Assembly: GCA_947627265.1 (NCBI GenBank)
Contig: CANQVM010000005.1
Span: forward strand, 1 to 45,601
DNA length: 45,601 bases
Origin: an uncultured Clostridia bacterium
GTDB lineage: Bacteria > Bacillota > Clostridia > TANB77 > CAG-508
Reading direction: 5' to 3'
Shown: positions 9,648-18,710 of the stretch, in pieces
Position numbering within the stretch: the stretch's first letter is position 1
How the letters are laid out: the number at the start of each line of letters is the position of its first letter
Program-made: the position numbers and the translations under genes
The notes under the pieces: generated by a model
Database searches by the model: none
Seen by the model: only the letters and a program-made list of their open reading frames with translations
Told to the model about the DNA's origin: nothing

Positions 9648-10384
9648 TGGATACATTAAATAATGTTATAAATTCACTAAAAATAATAGGTATCTCTATT
9701 GCAGGAATAGCTTTTGTAGTTTTAATGATTAAAATTGCAGTTGAGCCAGAGATGAAAGGAAGATACTTAAAATTAACTAAACATTTACTTTTAGCAACAA
9801 TATTAATAACTGTTTCTCTAACTCTTGTCGATATTCCGAAATCATATTATGGAGATAAGATTGCGATAGTAGATGAAAAAGAATCTGAATCTACAATTGA
9901 AGAATTAAAAGATAAAGATTGCCAAGGAAGAGAAACCATAAATATTGATGGAAAGTGGTATGTTGTAACAGATAAAGGTTGGACATTATATAATTACTAT
10001 GGACTAATTAATGCTTCGCCTATGAGTCATGCATATGAATTAAATATACATTCTACAGTAGCATTAAAGAATGTGGATGCATTAAGGCTATTTTCAGAAT
10101 GTCAGGGTACATTTAAAGGGTATTTTGCACATATAGATTATTACAGAGATCAAGATGGATTTATTTTTCCTGCAACATACAATTATTCTCAATATGAAAA
10201 TGCTAAAAACAACAGCCAAAATGAAGGGGGGACTCTGCAAATAATGGAGGATAAAAAGAAAATAATTAAAATTCAAAGACAAATTCGATTAAAAACAGAG
10301 TTTTTCGTTGGATTTGGAATGGCATTAAGAACGTTAGGAAATTCGGCAAGAACAATGAGAGCATTGTTGCCAAGAGGACATTAA
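9647..10384 (+). CDS. ICE membrane protein, duplicated copy 1 (fused to partial PrgI N-terminus and VirB6 tail)
   Basis: MDTLNNVINSLKIIGISIAGIAFVVLMIKIAVEPEMKGRYLKL...; C-terminus continues into MEDKKKIIKIQRQIRLKTEFFVGFGM then ALRTLGNSARTMRALLPRGH. Confidence 0.8.
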   Translation: MDTLNNVINSLKIIGISIAGIAFVVLMIKIAVEPEMKGRYLKLTKHLLLATILITVSLTLVDIPKSYYGDKIAIVDEKESESTIEELKDKDCQGRETINIDGKWYVVTDKGWTLYNYYGLINASPMSHAYELNIHSTVALKNVDALRLFSECQGTFKGYFAHIDYYRDQDGFIFPATYNYSQYENAKNNSQNEGGTLQIMEDKKKIIKIQRQIRLKTEFFVGFGMALRTLGNSARTMRALLPRGH

Positions 10385-11046
10385 TGGATACATTAAATAA
10401 TGTTATAAATTCACTAAAAATAATTGGTATCTCAATTGCAGGAATAGCTTTTGTAGTTTTAATGATTAAAATCGCAGTTGAGCCAGAGATGAAAGGTAGA
10501 TATTTGAAATTAACAAAGCACTTACTTTTAGCAACAATATTAATAACTGTTTCTCTAACTCTTGTCGATATTCCAAAATCATATTATGGAGACAAGATTG
10601 CAATAGTAGATGAAAAAGAATCTAAATCTACAATTGAAGAATTAAAAGATAAAGATTGCCAAGGAAGAGAAACTTTAAATATTGATGGAAAGTGGTATGT
10701 TGTAACAGATTCAGGAAAGAAAATTGCAGGATTAGATGACAAAGATTCACTTGATGATGTAAGTTTCGTTGGTTTCTATAGTACAGGAAAAGTTGTAGAT
10801 AATGTATGTTTTATAAGACTTTTCTCTGAATCACAGGGTACTTTTAAAGGGTATTTTGCAGATATCAAATATTATAGAGATTCAGATGGTATGATTTTTT
10901 CAAGAGATACTACTTATCCTGAATATCAAAGATTAAAGAATGAATTCAACGAAAAGAAAAGGCAAGAAGAGGAAGAAAAAAACAAGGAAAATAATTCAAC
11001 TTCAGAAAATACTGAAGGAGGTGGCTCTGCAAATAATGGAGGATAA
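10384..11046 (+). CDS. ICE membrane protein, duplicated copy 2
   Basis: Near-identical N-terminal half to copy 1, divergent C-terminal half. Confidence 0.85.
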   Translation: MDTLNNVINSLKIIGISIAGIAFVVLMIKIAVEPEMKGRYLKLTKHLLLATILITVSLTLVDIPKSYYGDKIAIVDEKESKSTIEELKDKDCQGRETLNIDGKWYVVTDSGKKIAGLDDKDSLDDVSFVGFYSTGKVVDNVCFIRLFSESQGTFKGYFADIKYYRDSDGMIFSRDTTYPEYQRLKNEFNEKKRQEEEEKNKENNSTSENTEGGGSANNGG

Positions 11047-11389
11047 AAAGAAAATGATTAAAATTCCAAGGCAAATCCGATTAAAAACAGAGTTTTTCGT
11101 TGGATTTGGAATGGATGAATTAATAAAAACTATAATAGTTGGAGCAATAGCAGGGATTATAGCCTTTATTTATTACAAGATCACAAATCAAACAATAATA
11201 GCAACTTTAATTGTTATAGGTGCTATTGTTATTTCTGTTATTTCACTTATTAAAGGTAATAATAATTTCTCAATGGTTGATACAATTAAAAACATTTTTA
11301 AATTTAGTATAATGCAAAAAGATTATAGATATGAAAGAGGTGATTCTTATAATAAAGTTATTCCAGAAATTATACCAAAAAAGAAGTAA
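11036..11389 (+). CDS. PrgI-family conjugation protein
   Basis: MEDKKKMIKIPRQIRLKTEFFVGFGMDELIKTIIVGAIAGIIAFIYYKI; upstream of virB4. Confidence 0.8.
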   Translation: MEDKKKMIKIPRQIRLKTEFFVGFGMDELIKTIIVGAIAGIIAFIYYKITNQTIIATLIVIGAIVISVISLIKGNNNFSMVDTIKNIFKFSIMQKDYRYERGDSYNKVIPEIIPKKK

Positions 11390-11993
11390 TGCGACTGCAA
11401 ATAATCAGTCGCTTAATGAATTCTTAAATGTAAAAAACATTAAAGAAAATTTTTTATACACACTAGATGGACATGTTATCCAGTTTATTAAGGTTGAGCC
11501 AATTAATATTGAGCTTTTAACTGATGATGAACTTGAATCAAAGATGAATTTTTCTAGTATAGAATTTAGCGAAGAACAACAGCCATATAAAATATTAGTT
11601 ATACCAAGAGCAGTTGATATTTCTGAACACATCGAAGAACAAGAAGAACTTAAACGAAAAATTGATGATGATGTTGGTATTGAGATAATTAATAATAGAA
11701 TTATCTCTACAACAGAAATAGTAGAAAACAAAAATATAATAGAAAATGAATTTTATATAATGATTTATGATTCATATAAGGATAACATTGAAAACGAACT
11801 AATGAAAAGAGCAAATAACTGGATTAATAGATTGAAGAATTGTGGGTATAGAAGTGACTTACTATATGAAAGAGAAATAATTCTTCTAATAAAAAGTTTT
11901 ACAATTCCAGAGTTTGCAAGGACAGAAGGAACAGATTATGATGATAATATTGTTCAAATTAAGGGAAAGGAGATTAATGTTAAAAACAAATGA
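11331..11993 (+). CDS. virB4: VirB4 ATPase, N-terminal part (interrupted)
   Basis: TANNQSLNEFLNVKNIKENFLYTLDGHVIQFIKVEPINIELL ... IPEFARTEGTDYD, conserved VirB4 N-terminus; family similarity ends near 11942-11960. Confidence 0.85.
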   Translation: MKEVILIIKLFQKLYQKRSNATANNQSLNEFLNVKNIKENFLYTLDGHVIQFIKVEPINIELLTDDELESKMNFSSIEFSEEQQPYKILVIPRAVDISEHIEEQEELKRKIDDDVGIEIINNRIISTTEIVENKNIIENEFYIMIYDSYKDNIENELMKRANNWINRLKNCGYRSDLLYEREIILLIKSFTIPEFARTEGTDYDDNIVQIKGKEINVKNK

Positions 11994-12697
11994 AGTTTAT
12001 AATATGGATTGCATTGATGGAATTAAATTGTTAGATGATAAAAGTATAGATTTAGTTGTTATGGACCCTCCATATCTATTAAATATGAATAAAGTTAAGA
12101 AAACATCAACATTTAATAATTATGCAAATGATTTAATTGGGTTGAAAGATGGATTTGATTTACAAGTTTTAGACTTATTGATACCCAAGATGAAAAAAAT
12201 AAATATTTACATATATTGTTCAAAAAGACAGGTAAGAGATTTATTAGATTATTTTATTAGTCTAGGATGTAATTATGAAATACTAACTTGGCATAAACAG
12301 AATCCTAGCCCATTAATAAATAATAATTACTTGCCTGATACAGAATATGTTGTATTTGCAAGAGAAAAAGGGGTTAAATTATACGGAAATTATTTTACAA
12401 AGCATAAGTATTTTATATCAGGTGTAAATCAAATTGATAAAAAGAGATATGGACATCCAACAATAAAAAATCTTAATTTTATAGAAAACCATATTATAAA
12501 TTCGAGTAAGGAAGGTGATGTGGTATTAGATTGTTTTTGTGGAAGTGGTACAACACTTGTAGGTGCAATTAATACTAATAGGCAGTTTATAGGATTTGAA
12601 ATTAATAAGAAATACTATGAAATTGCCAAGAGAAGAGTTGAGGAAGCTCTATCAAAGGAAGAAAATATTGAAACAAAAAATACAAAATAATTATGAT
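11935..12697 (+). mobile_element. 755-bp insertion carrying a DNA methyltransferase gene inside virB4, flanked by 8-bp direct repeats ATTATGAT
   Basis: ATTATGAT at 11935-11942 and 12690-12697; removing 755 nt places ...GTDYD|LINLITPI into the same frame up to CGG 12722. Confidence 0.65.
11977..12690 (+). CDS. site-specific DNA methyltransferase (N4/N6, beta-class order)
   Basis: DPPYLLN followed later by DCFCGSGTTLVGA; RBS aaaggag; 237 aa. Confidence 0.88.
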   Translation: MLKTNEVYNMDCIDGIKLLDDKSIDLVVMDPPYLLNMNKVKKTSTFNNYANDLIGLKDGFDLQVLDLLIPKMKKINIYIYCSKRQVRDLLDYFISLGCNYEILTWHKQNPSPLINNNYLPDTEYVVFAREKGVKLYGNYFTKHKYFISGVNQIDKKRYGHPTIKNLNFIENHIINSSKEGDVVLDCFCGSGTTLVGAINTNRQFIGFEINKKYYEIAKRRVEEALSKEENIETKNTK

Positions 12698-14438
12698 TTA
12701 ATTAATTTAATAACTCCAATACGGAGGATTAAGATTTGAAAAAAATAAGCTATTTTTAGGTGATAGATTTGCAAAAATTTACACAATAGTGCATTACCCA
12801 TCAAATGTTGAGATGGGTTGGTTGGCTAAACTTGTTGAAAATACAGGAGCAATTTATTCTATAAATATTGAGCCAACAGATAATACACAATTAATAGAAA
12901 GTTTGGATGCAAGGATTAGAGATGCAACAAGTCTTTCTAAAGTTGCAAAGAATGAATCAATAAAACAAATGCGTGAGGCTGAAGTTCAAGAGGCATCAGA
13001 GATTATTAATAGAATGATTAATAATAATGAAGTAGTATCTTATTTAACCATTTATGTTTGCGTATTTGCACAGGAAGAAAAGGATTTAATAACAAAATCT
13101 AAAGAGGTTGAAAGAGAAGTTCAAAAGTTACAACTTAAAATAAGACCTATAACAAATTTCTTGCTAAAAGAAGGAATTAAGTCTGTAGCTCCAATGTTTT
13201 CAATTCAGCCACAATTAACTGAATACTTTAAGAGAAATATATTAACTTCTAGTTTTACTGGAGGTTTTCTTTTTAATACAAATACTTTTATTGATAAGAG
13301 AGGCTACTATTTTGGAATTAATCAAAATGGTGGAATTATAATTTTCAATATGTGGCAAAAAGACTCTGATAGAACAAATAGCAATATGGTTGTTACTGGA
13401 AGTTCAGGATCAGGAAAGAGCTTAACAATTAAACACTTAATTTATAATGAATTACCTAGAAGTAGAATCTTAATTATTGATGCAGAAGACGAGTATAGTT
13501 ATTTAGTTAAAAATCTAAAAGGAAAGATAGTAAATTGTGGTGGAAGTAATGATGGTCAAATCTTAAATCCTTTACAAATCAGAGTAAATATGGATGATGA
13601 GGAAAATCTAAATGCAATAGCTTTGCACTTTCAATTCCTACATACTTTTTTTGAAATACTATTTCCAAGTTTAACGGATTTGGAGTTTTCAGCACTTGAT
13701 TTAGCATTAGAAGAATTATATGAGAAATTTGGAATTACAAAAGAAACTGATATTTCAAAATTTGAAAGTACAGATTTCCCAATATTATCTGATTTATATG
13801 AGTATTTAATTAAGAAAAATGAAAGCCAAAGTAAAGAGGAATATATAAAGCTAATTTCTTTATTAAGACCAATTTCAGTTGGTCAGGCATCTACAATTTG
13901 GAATGGTTATACAGATTTAAAGATAGATAGTAGAATAACAGCTTTTAATACTAAAAATATGCAAGAGTTTCAAGCACCATATAAAAGAGCACAATATTAC
14001 AATATTATGAGTTATGCTTGGGAAATATTAAGTAGAAATAAAGAGGAAAAAGATATACTAATTGCTGATGAATGCCATATTTTGATTGACCCTAATATTA
14101 CACAGACATTGGAGTATTTAAGAAATATAAGTAAAAGAGCAAGAAAATATAATTCTTCTATTATAGTTATAACTCAATCAATTGAGGACTTTTTAAATGA
14201 AAAGATTAAGTTATATGGTCAGAGCTTACTTGCAAATAGTACATACAAACTATTTTTTAAATCTGATGGACAAGACTTAAGAGATATTGTAAAAACTTTT
14301 GGACTTTCAAAAAAAGAAGAAAGTCTAATTTATAATGCACAGAAAGGAAATTGTTTAATTTCTGCAGGTACAAGAAAGATTTATGCAACAATAAGAATCC
14401 CAAACAAAGAAAGAGGAATAATTGATGAGAATTATTGA
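12698..14438 (+). CDS. virB4: VirB4 ATPase, C-terminal part, with +1 frameshift at CGG 12722
   Basis: LINLITPI|GGLRFEKNKLFLGDRFAKIYTIVHYPSNVEMGWLAKL; Walker A VTGSSGSGKSLTIKHLI; Walker B DILIADECHILID. Confidence 0.85.
12722..12725 (+). other. +1 frameshift site 5: ATA C GGA (I-G)
   Basis: 0-frame CGG AGG ATT AAG ATT TGA; +1 frame GGA GGA TTA AGA TTT GAA. Confidence 0.8.
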
Positions 14439-14449
14439 TGGGGGAATGT

Positions 14450-15041
14450 ATGAAACTTGTAAAACTAAAATTCAAAATAATAATTGGAATTGTATTGTTT
14501 GTTGTTCTAGTTTGTGCAGCATATTATGAAAAATATGTGATTCACTTACCAAGTGATAAACAAAAGCCACAATACGATAGTTCCTCAAGTCAAAATATTG
14601 GAGTATTTCAATATAAGGGAAAATTCCTAACTCCAGTTGAGAATTTTAAAGTTGTAACTAGTAAGTTTGGGTATAGAACTCATCCAATTACACGGACAGC
14701 AAGGAAGTTTTCATTCTGGTATTGATTTAGTTGGTGATGTAGGAAGTCATGCATTATGTGTTAAAGAAGGAGAAGTAACTTGGGCAGGATGGCAAAATGG
14801 ATATGGCAATTGTGTTGAAGTTAAACATATAGATGAAAATGGAGAAACCTTTTACACTTTTTATGCACATATGAGAAATAACTCGATAGTAGTTTCTCAA
14901 GGACAACAAGTTTCAGAAGGACAGATTCTTGGAACACAAGGAAGTACAGGAAATTCAACAGGAGACCACGTACACTTTGAAATTAGAAAAGCAGATAAAT
15001 CAAAAATAGACCCTGCACCATATTTATTTAGTGAAACATAG
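14450..15041 (+). CDS. M23-family peptidoglycan endopeptidase of the conjugation module, requires +1 frameshift at CGG 14693
   Basis: KVVTSKFGYRTHPIT|GQQGSFHSGIDLVGDVGSHALCVKEGEVTWAGWQNGYGNCVEVKH...GDHVHFEIR; the catalytic HxxxD block is reached only after the shift. Confidence 0.9.
14693..14696 (+). other. +1 frameshift site 6: ACA C GGA (T-G)
   Basis: 0-frame CGG ACA GCA AGG ... TGA; +1 frame GGA CAG CAA GGA AGT TTT CAT. Confidence 0.9.
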
Positions 15042-15050
15042 GAGGATGAA

Positions 15051-15245
15051 ATGGAAAAATCATTGAAAAAAGAAGTAATTCTATATTCAGTAATAGTTGT
15101 AATTTTAGTAACAATTAGTATATTAAATCACAACTTTTGGAAGTTAGGAATTAAAAAAGATAATAAAGAAGAAAATCAAGTTCAACAATTACAAGTGAAC
15201 AATGTAACTTACAATGTGCCATATGAAGAGCAATGGCTTGACTAG
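15051..15245 (+). CDS. small single-TM protein
   Basis: RBS aggaggatgaa; one TM helix near the N-terminus. Confidence 0.7.
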   Translation: MEKSLKKEVILYSVIVVILVTISILNHNFWKLGIKKDNKEENQVQQLQVNNVTYNVPYEEQWLD

Positions 15246-15256
15246 GAGGGGAACTG

Positions 15257-15946
15257 ATGATTAGTTATATTGCAAATGCAGAAAATGATGGAATAATACA
15301 AAAGATTTGTAAAATGAAAAATATATTGGTTTTAAGCTCTATGAATGAAGAAATAGATATAAAACAATATATGAAAGAAACAAAAGTTAATTTTAATTTA
15401 ATAAAGCATTTTATTGTTGACTTAAGTCTGTTAAAAAATACTGAAACAGAAATTATTGAAAGTATATATAATTTTTCTAAATTATATGGAAAAACAAGAG
15501 TTATTATATTGGCAACGAATTATGATGAGCAAAATGCAGTATTAACTAACCTTTACGATCTAGGTTTTTATAACATAATAAATGAATTTGATACTGATAT
15601 AATAGAGCAAAAATTGATAACAGCATTAAGTCAAAATGGATTACAAAAGAACGATGCAAAAAAATTCAAGAAAAGAGTAGAAGTAATTAAAAAAGAAAAT
15701 AAAACTAAAGATTTCTTTGGTAAAATAAAAACATTTATTAAATCAAGAAATAAAAAAGAAGAAATAAGTAGAACAGATATGCCTAGTAATCAGGTGTATC
15801 TTTTTTCATTGCTTTTAGAGGCAATAACAAGACTTGTAAAATTTATTTGTTATGTTGCAATTTTTATATTTACATCTATTGGTTTAACAATTCTTGTTAA
15901 TGAGCAATTAAGAAATTTAGTATTTCAGGGATTTGGCTTGAAATAG
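15257..15946 (+). CDS. hypothetical receiver/TadZ-like protein with C-terminal TM
   Basis: Intact ORF; alternating hydrophobic beta pattern, C-terminal TM VKFICYVAIFIFTSIGLTILV. Confidence 0.6.
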   Translation: MISYIANAENDGIIQKICKMKNILVLSSMNEEIDIKQYMKETKVNFNLIKHFIVDLSLLKNTETEIIESIYNFSKLYGKTRVIILATNYDEQNAVLTNLYDLGFYNIINEFDTDIIEQKLITALSQNGLQKNDAKKFKKRVEVIKKENKTKDFFGKIKTFIKSRNKKEEISRTDMPSNQVYLFSLLLEAITRLVKFICYVAIFIFTSIGLTILVNEQLRNLVFQGFGLK

Positions 15947-15959
15947 AAATGGAGGAAAT

Positions 15960-16997
15960 ATGAATAAGAAAATGTTAGTAACACTTGGAGTTACAGGACT
16001 AATGTTAGTAAATGTAGGTTTTAGTTTTGCAACAAGCCCAAATGTTATCGAAAAGAGTAAAAAAGTTGATTATAGTGCATCACAAGAATACTATGATTCA
16101 ATGAATAAGACAATAGTCGAAAATGGAAAAAAGTACGAATTACAAGATATTCAAAGAAAAGATAATCTAAAAACGGAAAGCAAAAATTATGAAACTACTG
16201 AAGAAAAAATAATTGATACAAGTTATAAATCATCAGCTATTAGTTATTTTGATGAATCAAAAAATATAGAAGATGATGGATTTAAAGGAACTATAACAAG
16301 AGATGATTCTTCAATAGAATTAACTCCTGCTGATAGTTATAAAGAGGAATATAAAGTTTATTTACAAAGAAAATATACAAATGTTTCTAGTAATGAATTG
16401 AATAATATTCCTAAAGAAATAAAAGAGAATGGTTTAACTTATTATCTTGTAAATCCAGTATGGGATGTAACAGAAACAGAAGAAGTTGACGGAAGTCAAG
16501 TTCCTGTTAAGTATAGTGGAACGATGAAATATGAAGGGAAAAATACAAGAACAATAGTTACAAGCTATATAGCTAAAGTTAGATATGCAGGAACTCTTGA
16601 AAAAAAAGTAAAAGATACAACAACATTTACTGCAAAATACAAAGAAGTAGAGAGCATTAAACCTGAAACTAAAAAGGAAGAAAACAAAGTTGTACCACAA
16701 GCAGTAATTGGAACAACAGGAATTCTTTGTGTATGTGGTATTGTTCTTCTAACTTCAAAAAATGTAAAAATCTATAACTTAATAGATGGAGAATATGTAC
16801 TTGTTAGAAAAGCACATTTAAGTGAAAGCAAAATGTTTGTAGACTTAACTCCATATAATTATCAGTCTAGAAGTTATAAAGTTATAATTTCAAAATCTTT
16901 ATATAAGAAGATTAGAGGAAAGACTGTAAAATTCAAATATTTCGACAAACAATATAATTATAATATACAAAACAGAGAATTCGAAGTATTGGTTTAG
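15960..16997 (+). CDS. secreted/membrane ICE protein
   Basis: Signal peptide MNKKMLVTLGVTGLMLVNVGFSFA; TM AVIGTTGILCVCGIVLL; RBS ggaggaaat. Confidence 0.7.
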   Translation: MNKKMLVTLGVTGLMLVNVGFSFATSPNVIEKSKKVDYSASQEYYDSMNKTIVENGKKYELQDIQRKDNLKTESKNYETTEEKIIDTSYKSSAISYFDESKNIEDDGFKGTITRDDSSIELTPADSYKEEYKVYLQRKYTNVSSNELNNIPKEIKENGLTYYLVNPVWDVTETEEVDGSQVPVKYSGTMKYEGKNTRTIVTSYIAKVRYAGTLEKKVKDTTTFTAKYKEVESIKPETKKEENKVVPQAVIGTTGILCVCGIVLLTSKNVKIYNLIDGEYVLVRKAHLSESKMFVDLTPYNYQSRSYKVIISKSLYKKIRGKTVKFKYFDKQYNYNIQNREFEVLV

Positions 16998-17010
16998 GAG
17001 GTGATTAAAG

Positions 17011-17595
17011 TTGAAAAAGTTTCGAATTGTGTTAATTATTGTTTGCATTCTTATTACTATATTTGGAATAGGATGGTATGCTATTGATAGATATTTAAAT
17101 ACAAATTTAGCTGATGTTGATAGTATTAAAACTGATTCCAAATTTGAAAATGTAACTTATGATAAAGTTGAAGACGTCTGGGATGATTCTGTGCTTGGAA
17201 TTCTAACTATCGAAAAAATAGGATTGAATGTAACTGTTAAGGAAGGCTCAACCAACGATGTTCTTAAAGACTACATAGGACATATTGAAACAACGGCAAC
17301 TTATGATGGAAATATTGGTTTAGCAGGACATAATAGAGGTTATGGCGATTCATTCTTTGCTAGATTAAATGAGCTTGAAGTTGGTGATATTGTAAAATAT
17401 AAAACTAAATTTTATGAAAGAACATATAAAGTTGATAATATCCAAGCTATTTTTGAAACAGACTGGAGTCTATTAGAAAATACAAAAGAAAATAAATTGA
17501 CAATGATTACTTGCATACCAAACAGAAGAGAACAAAGACTATGTGTACAAGCAACAGAAATGACTTGCAATACGGAGATACAAGAGTTACAATAG
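17011..17595 (+). CDS. sortase (class D-like)
   Basis: N-terminal TM, GNIGLAGHNRGYGDSFFARLNEL, TMITC...RLCVQATE. Confidence 0.85.
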   Translation: MKKFRIVLIIVCILITIFGIGWYAIDRYLNTNLADVDSIKTDSKFENVTYDKVEDVWDDSVLGILTIEKIGLNVTVKEGSTNDVLKDYIGHIETTATYDGNIGLAGHNRGYGDSFFARLNELEVGDIVKYKTKFYERTYKVDNIQAIFETDWSLLENTKENKLTMITCIPNRREQRLCVQATEMTCNTEIQELQ

Positions 17596-17615
17596 AACAA
17601 AAAGGGGAGATTTTT

Positions 17616-18347
17616 ATGGTATTTATTAAAAAATATTGGTATATCATATTAATAATATTTCTAGTAATTTGTACTGCATTAGGAATTTTCTTTTTAAATA
17701 AAAAATGGACAAATGATAAAGTTGTAACAGATAATAAGACAAATACATCAGCGATAAGTAATAATGAAGTAGTTTCAGAAGAAAATAAGATTGAGAATAA
17801 TAAAACTGAAACAATAGAAAATAAGGCAGAGCAAGAAACAACGGAGCAGGAGTCTGAAACAATTGAAGTAGATAATCAAGCTGTGGTTGAGGCAAGTAAT
17901 AAAAATACTTCTACTACTAAAAGTAATACTCAAACAACTAAACAGGAACAATCAAAAACTCAAAGTGAGTCAGTTCCTGTCCAAAGTAATTTTCAAGAGC
18001 CACAAGAGGTAGTACAGGAAACTCAAGTTCAAGAACAACCTAGTCAACCAGTTCAAGAGCCAGTTATACCAGATACTCCAAAGGAAGATGTGGTTGAATA
18101 TAAAGAAAATACTGCTATGATTAATAATATTAAAAATGCCATCAATAATAATGTTTCAGAAGATATGCAAACATATGGATACAATGTTGTTGTTGATAGT
18201 TCTATTGTGAATTTAACAAATCAATTTACATTTTCCGAAAAGCGTGTTGCAGATAAAATTAAATCAAAATTTGGTACTATAAGAATTTATGCAAGAGATT
18301 ATTATTTAAATGGAAGTTATGTATGGACTGAATGCTATGTCATATAA
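17616..18347 (+). CDS. membrane-anchored Glu/Gln/Thr-rich protein
   Basis: N-terminal TM YWYIILIIFLVICTALGIFFL then low-complexity linker; RBS aaaggggag. Confidence 0.65.
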   Translation: MVFIKKYWYIILIIFLVICTALGIFFLNKKWTNDKVVTDNKTNTSAISNNEVVSEENKIENNKTETIENKAEQETTEQESETIEVDNQAVVEASNKNTSTTKSNTQTTKQEQSKTQSESVPVQSNFQEPQEVVQETQVQEQPSQPVQEPVIPDTPKEDVVEYKENTAMINNIKNAINNNVSEDMQTYGYNVVVDSSIVNLTNQFTFSEKRVADKIKSKFGTIRIYARDYYLNGSYVWTECYVI

Positions 18348-18363
18348 GTCAGAAGGGAAAACT

Positions 18364-18657
18364 ATGGAACCTGAACAAATAACAGAAAAAATAATAGACT
18401 ATTTAAGTGGTTATTATTGGTATGAGCTTTGTGATGAATATGGTAATATTGCAGTTGATGATGAGGCAAGGCGAGAATTATTTGAGGATATATACGATGA
18501 TGTAGAAAGAAATCCTGATTCTTTAATAACCAAGTTAAGAGAAGACTTAGAAGAAATTGAAGATAAAAACGATCAAGAATATAAAGATACAGAAGAATTA
18601 ATAAAATTATTACAAGACCATAAGCAAGAAACTATGGAGGAAGATTTAGAAATTTAA
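18364..18657 (+). CDS. hypothetical acidic protein
   Basis: Intact ORF MEPEQITEKIIDYLSGYYWYELCDEYGNIAVDDEARRELFEDIYDDVERN. Confidence 0.6.
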   Translation: MEPEQITEKIIDYLSGYYWYELCDEYGNIAVDDEARRELFEDIYDDVERNPDSLITKLREDLEEIEDKNDQEYKDTEELIKLLQDHKQETMEEDLEI

Positions 18658-18663
18658 TAATTA

Positions 18664-18692
18664 AGAAGGCACTTGTTGAAGTGTCTTTTTTA
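18664..18692 (+). terminator. Rho-independent terminator
   Basis: aggcacttgttgaagtgtctttttt. Confidence 0.75.
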
Positions 18693-18710
18693 GTGGAAAG
18701 GAAAAAGAAA

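Larger units (their letters stand above)
9586..11116 (+). repeat. tandem duplication, unit offset 737 bp
   Basis: cattaagagcattaggaaattcagcaagaacaatgagagcattgttgccaagaggacattaatgg at 9586 is repeated at 10323; genes at 9647 and 10384 share the N-terminal ~107 residues almost identically. Confidence 0.92.

Noticed and set aside
11935-12697. Group I/II intron or intein interrupting virB4
   Set aside because: Flanks outside the methyltransferase ORF are only tens of nucleotides, with no room for an intron core; stop codons exclude an intein. Translational bypass over 755 nt is far longer than known cases.
2228-14696. Frameshifts explained as random sequencing errors or pseudogene decay
   Set aside because: All seven involve the same base (C) before GG in non-homopolymer contexts, on both strands, with otherwise intact reading frames. 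Random errors or decay would hit varied contexts. A systematic base-calling artefact is still possible and needs raw reads.
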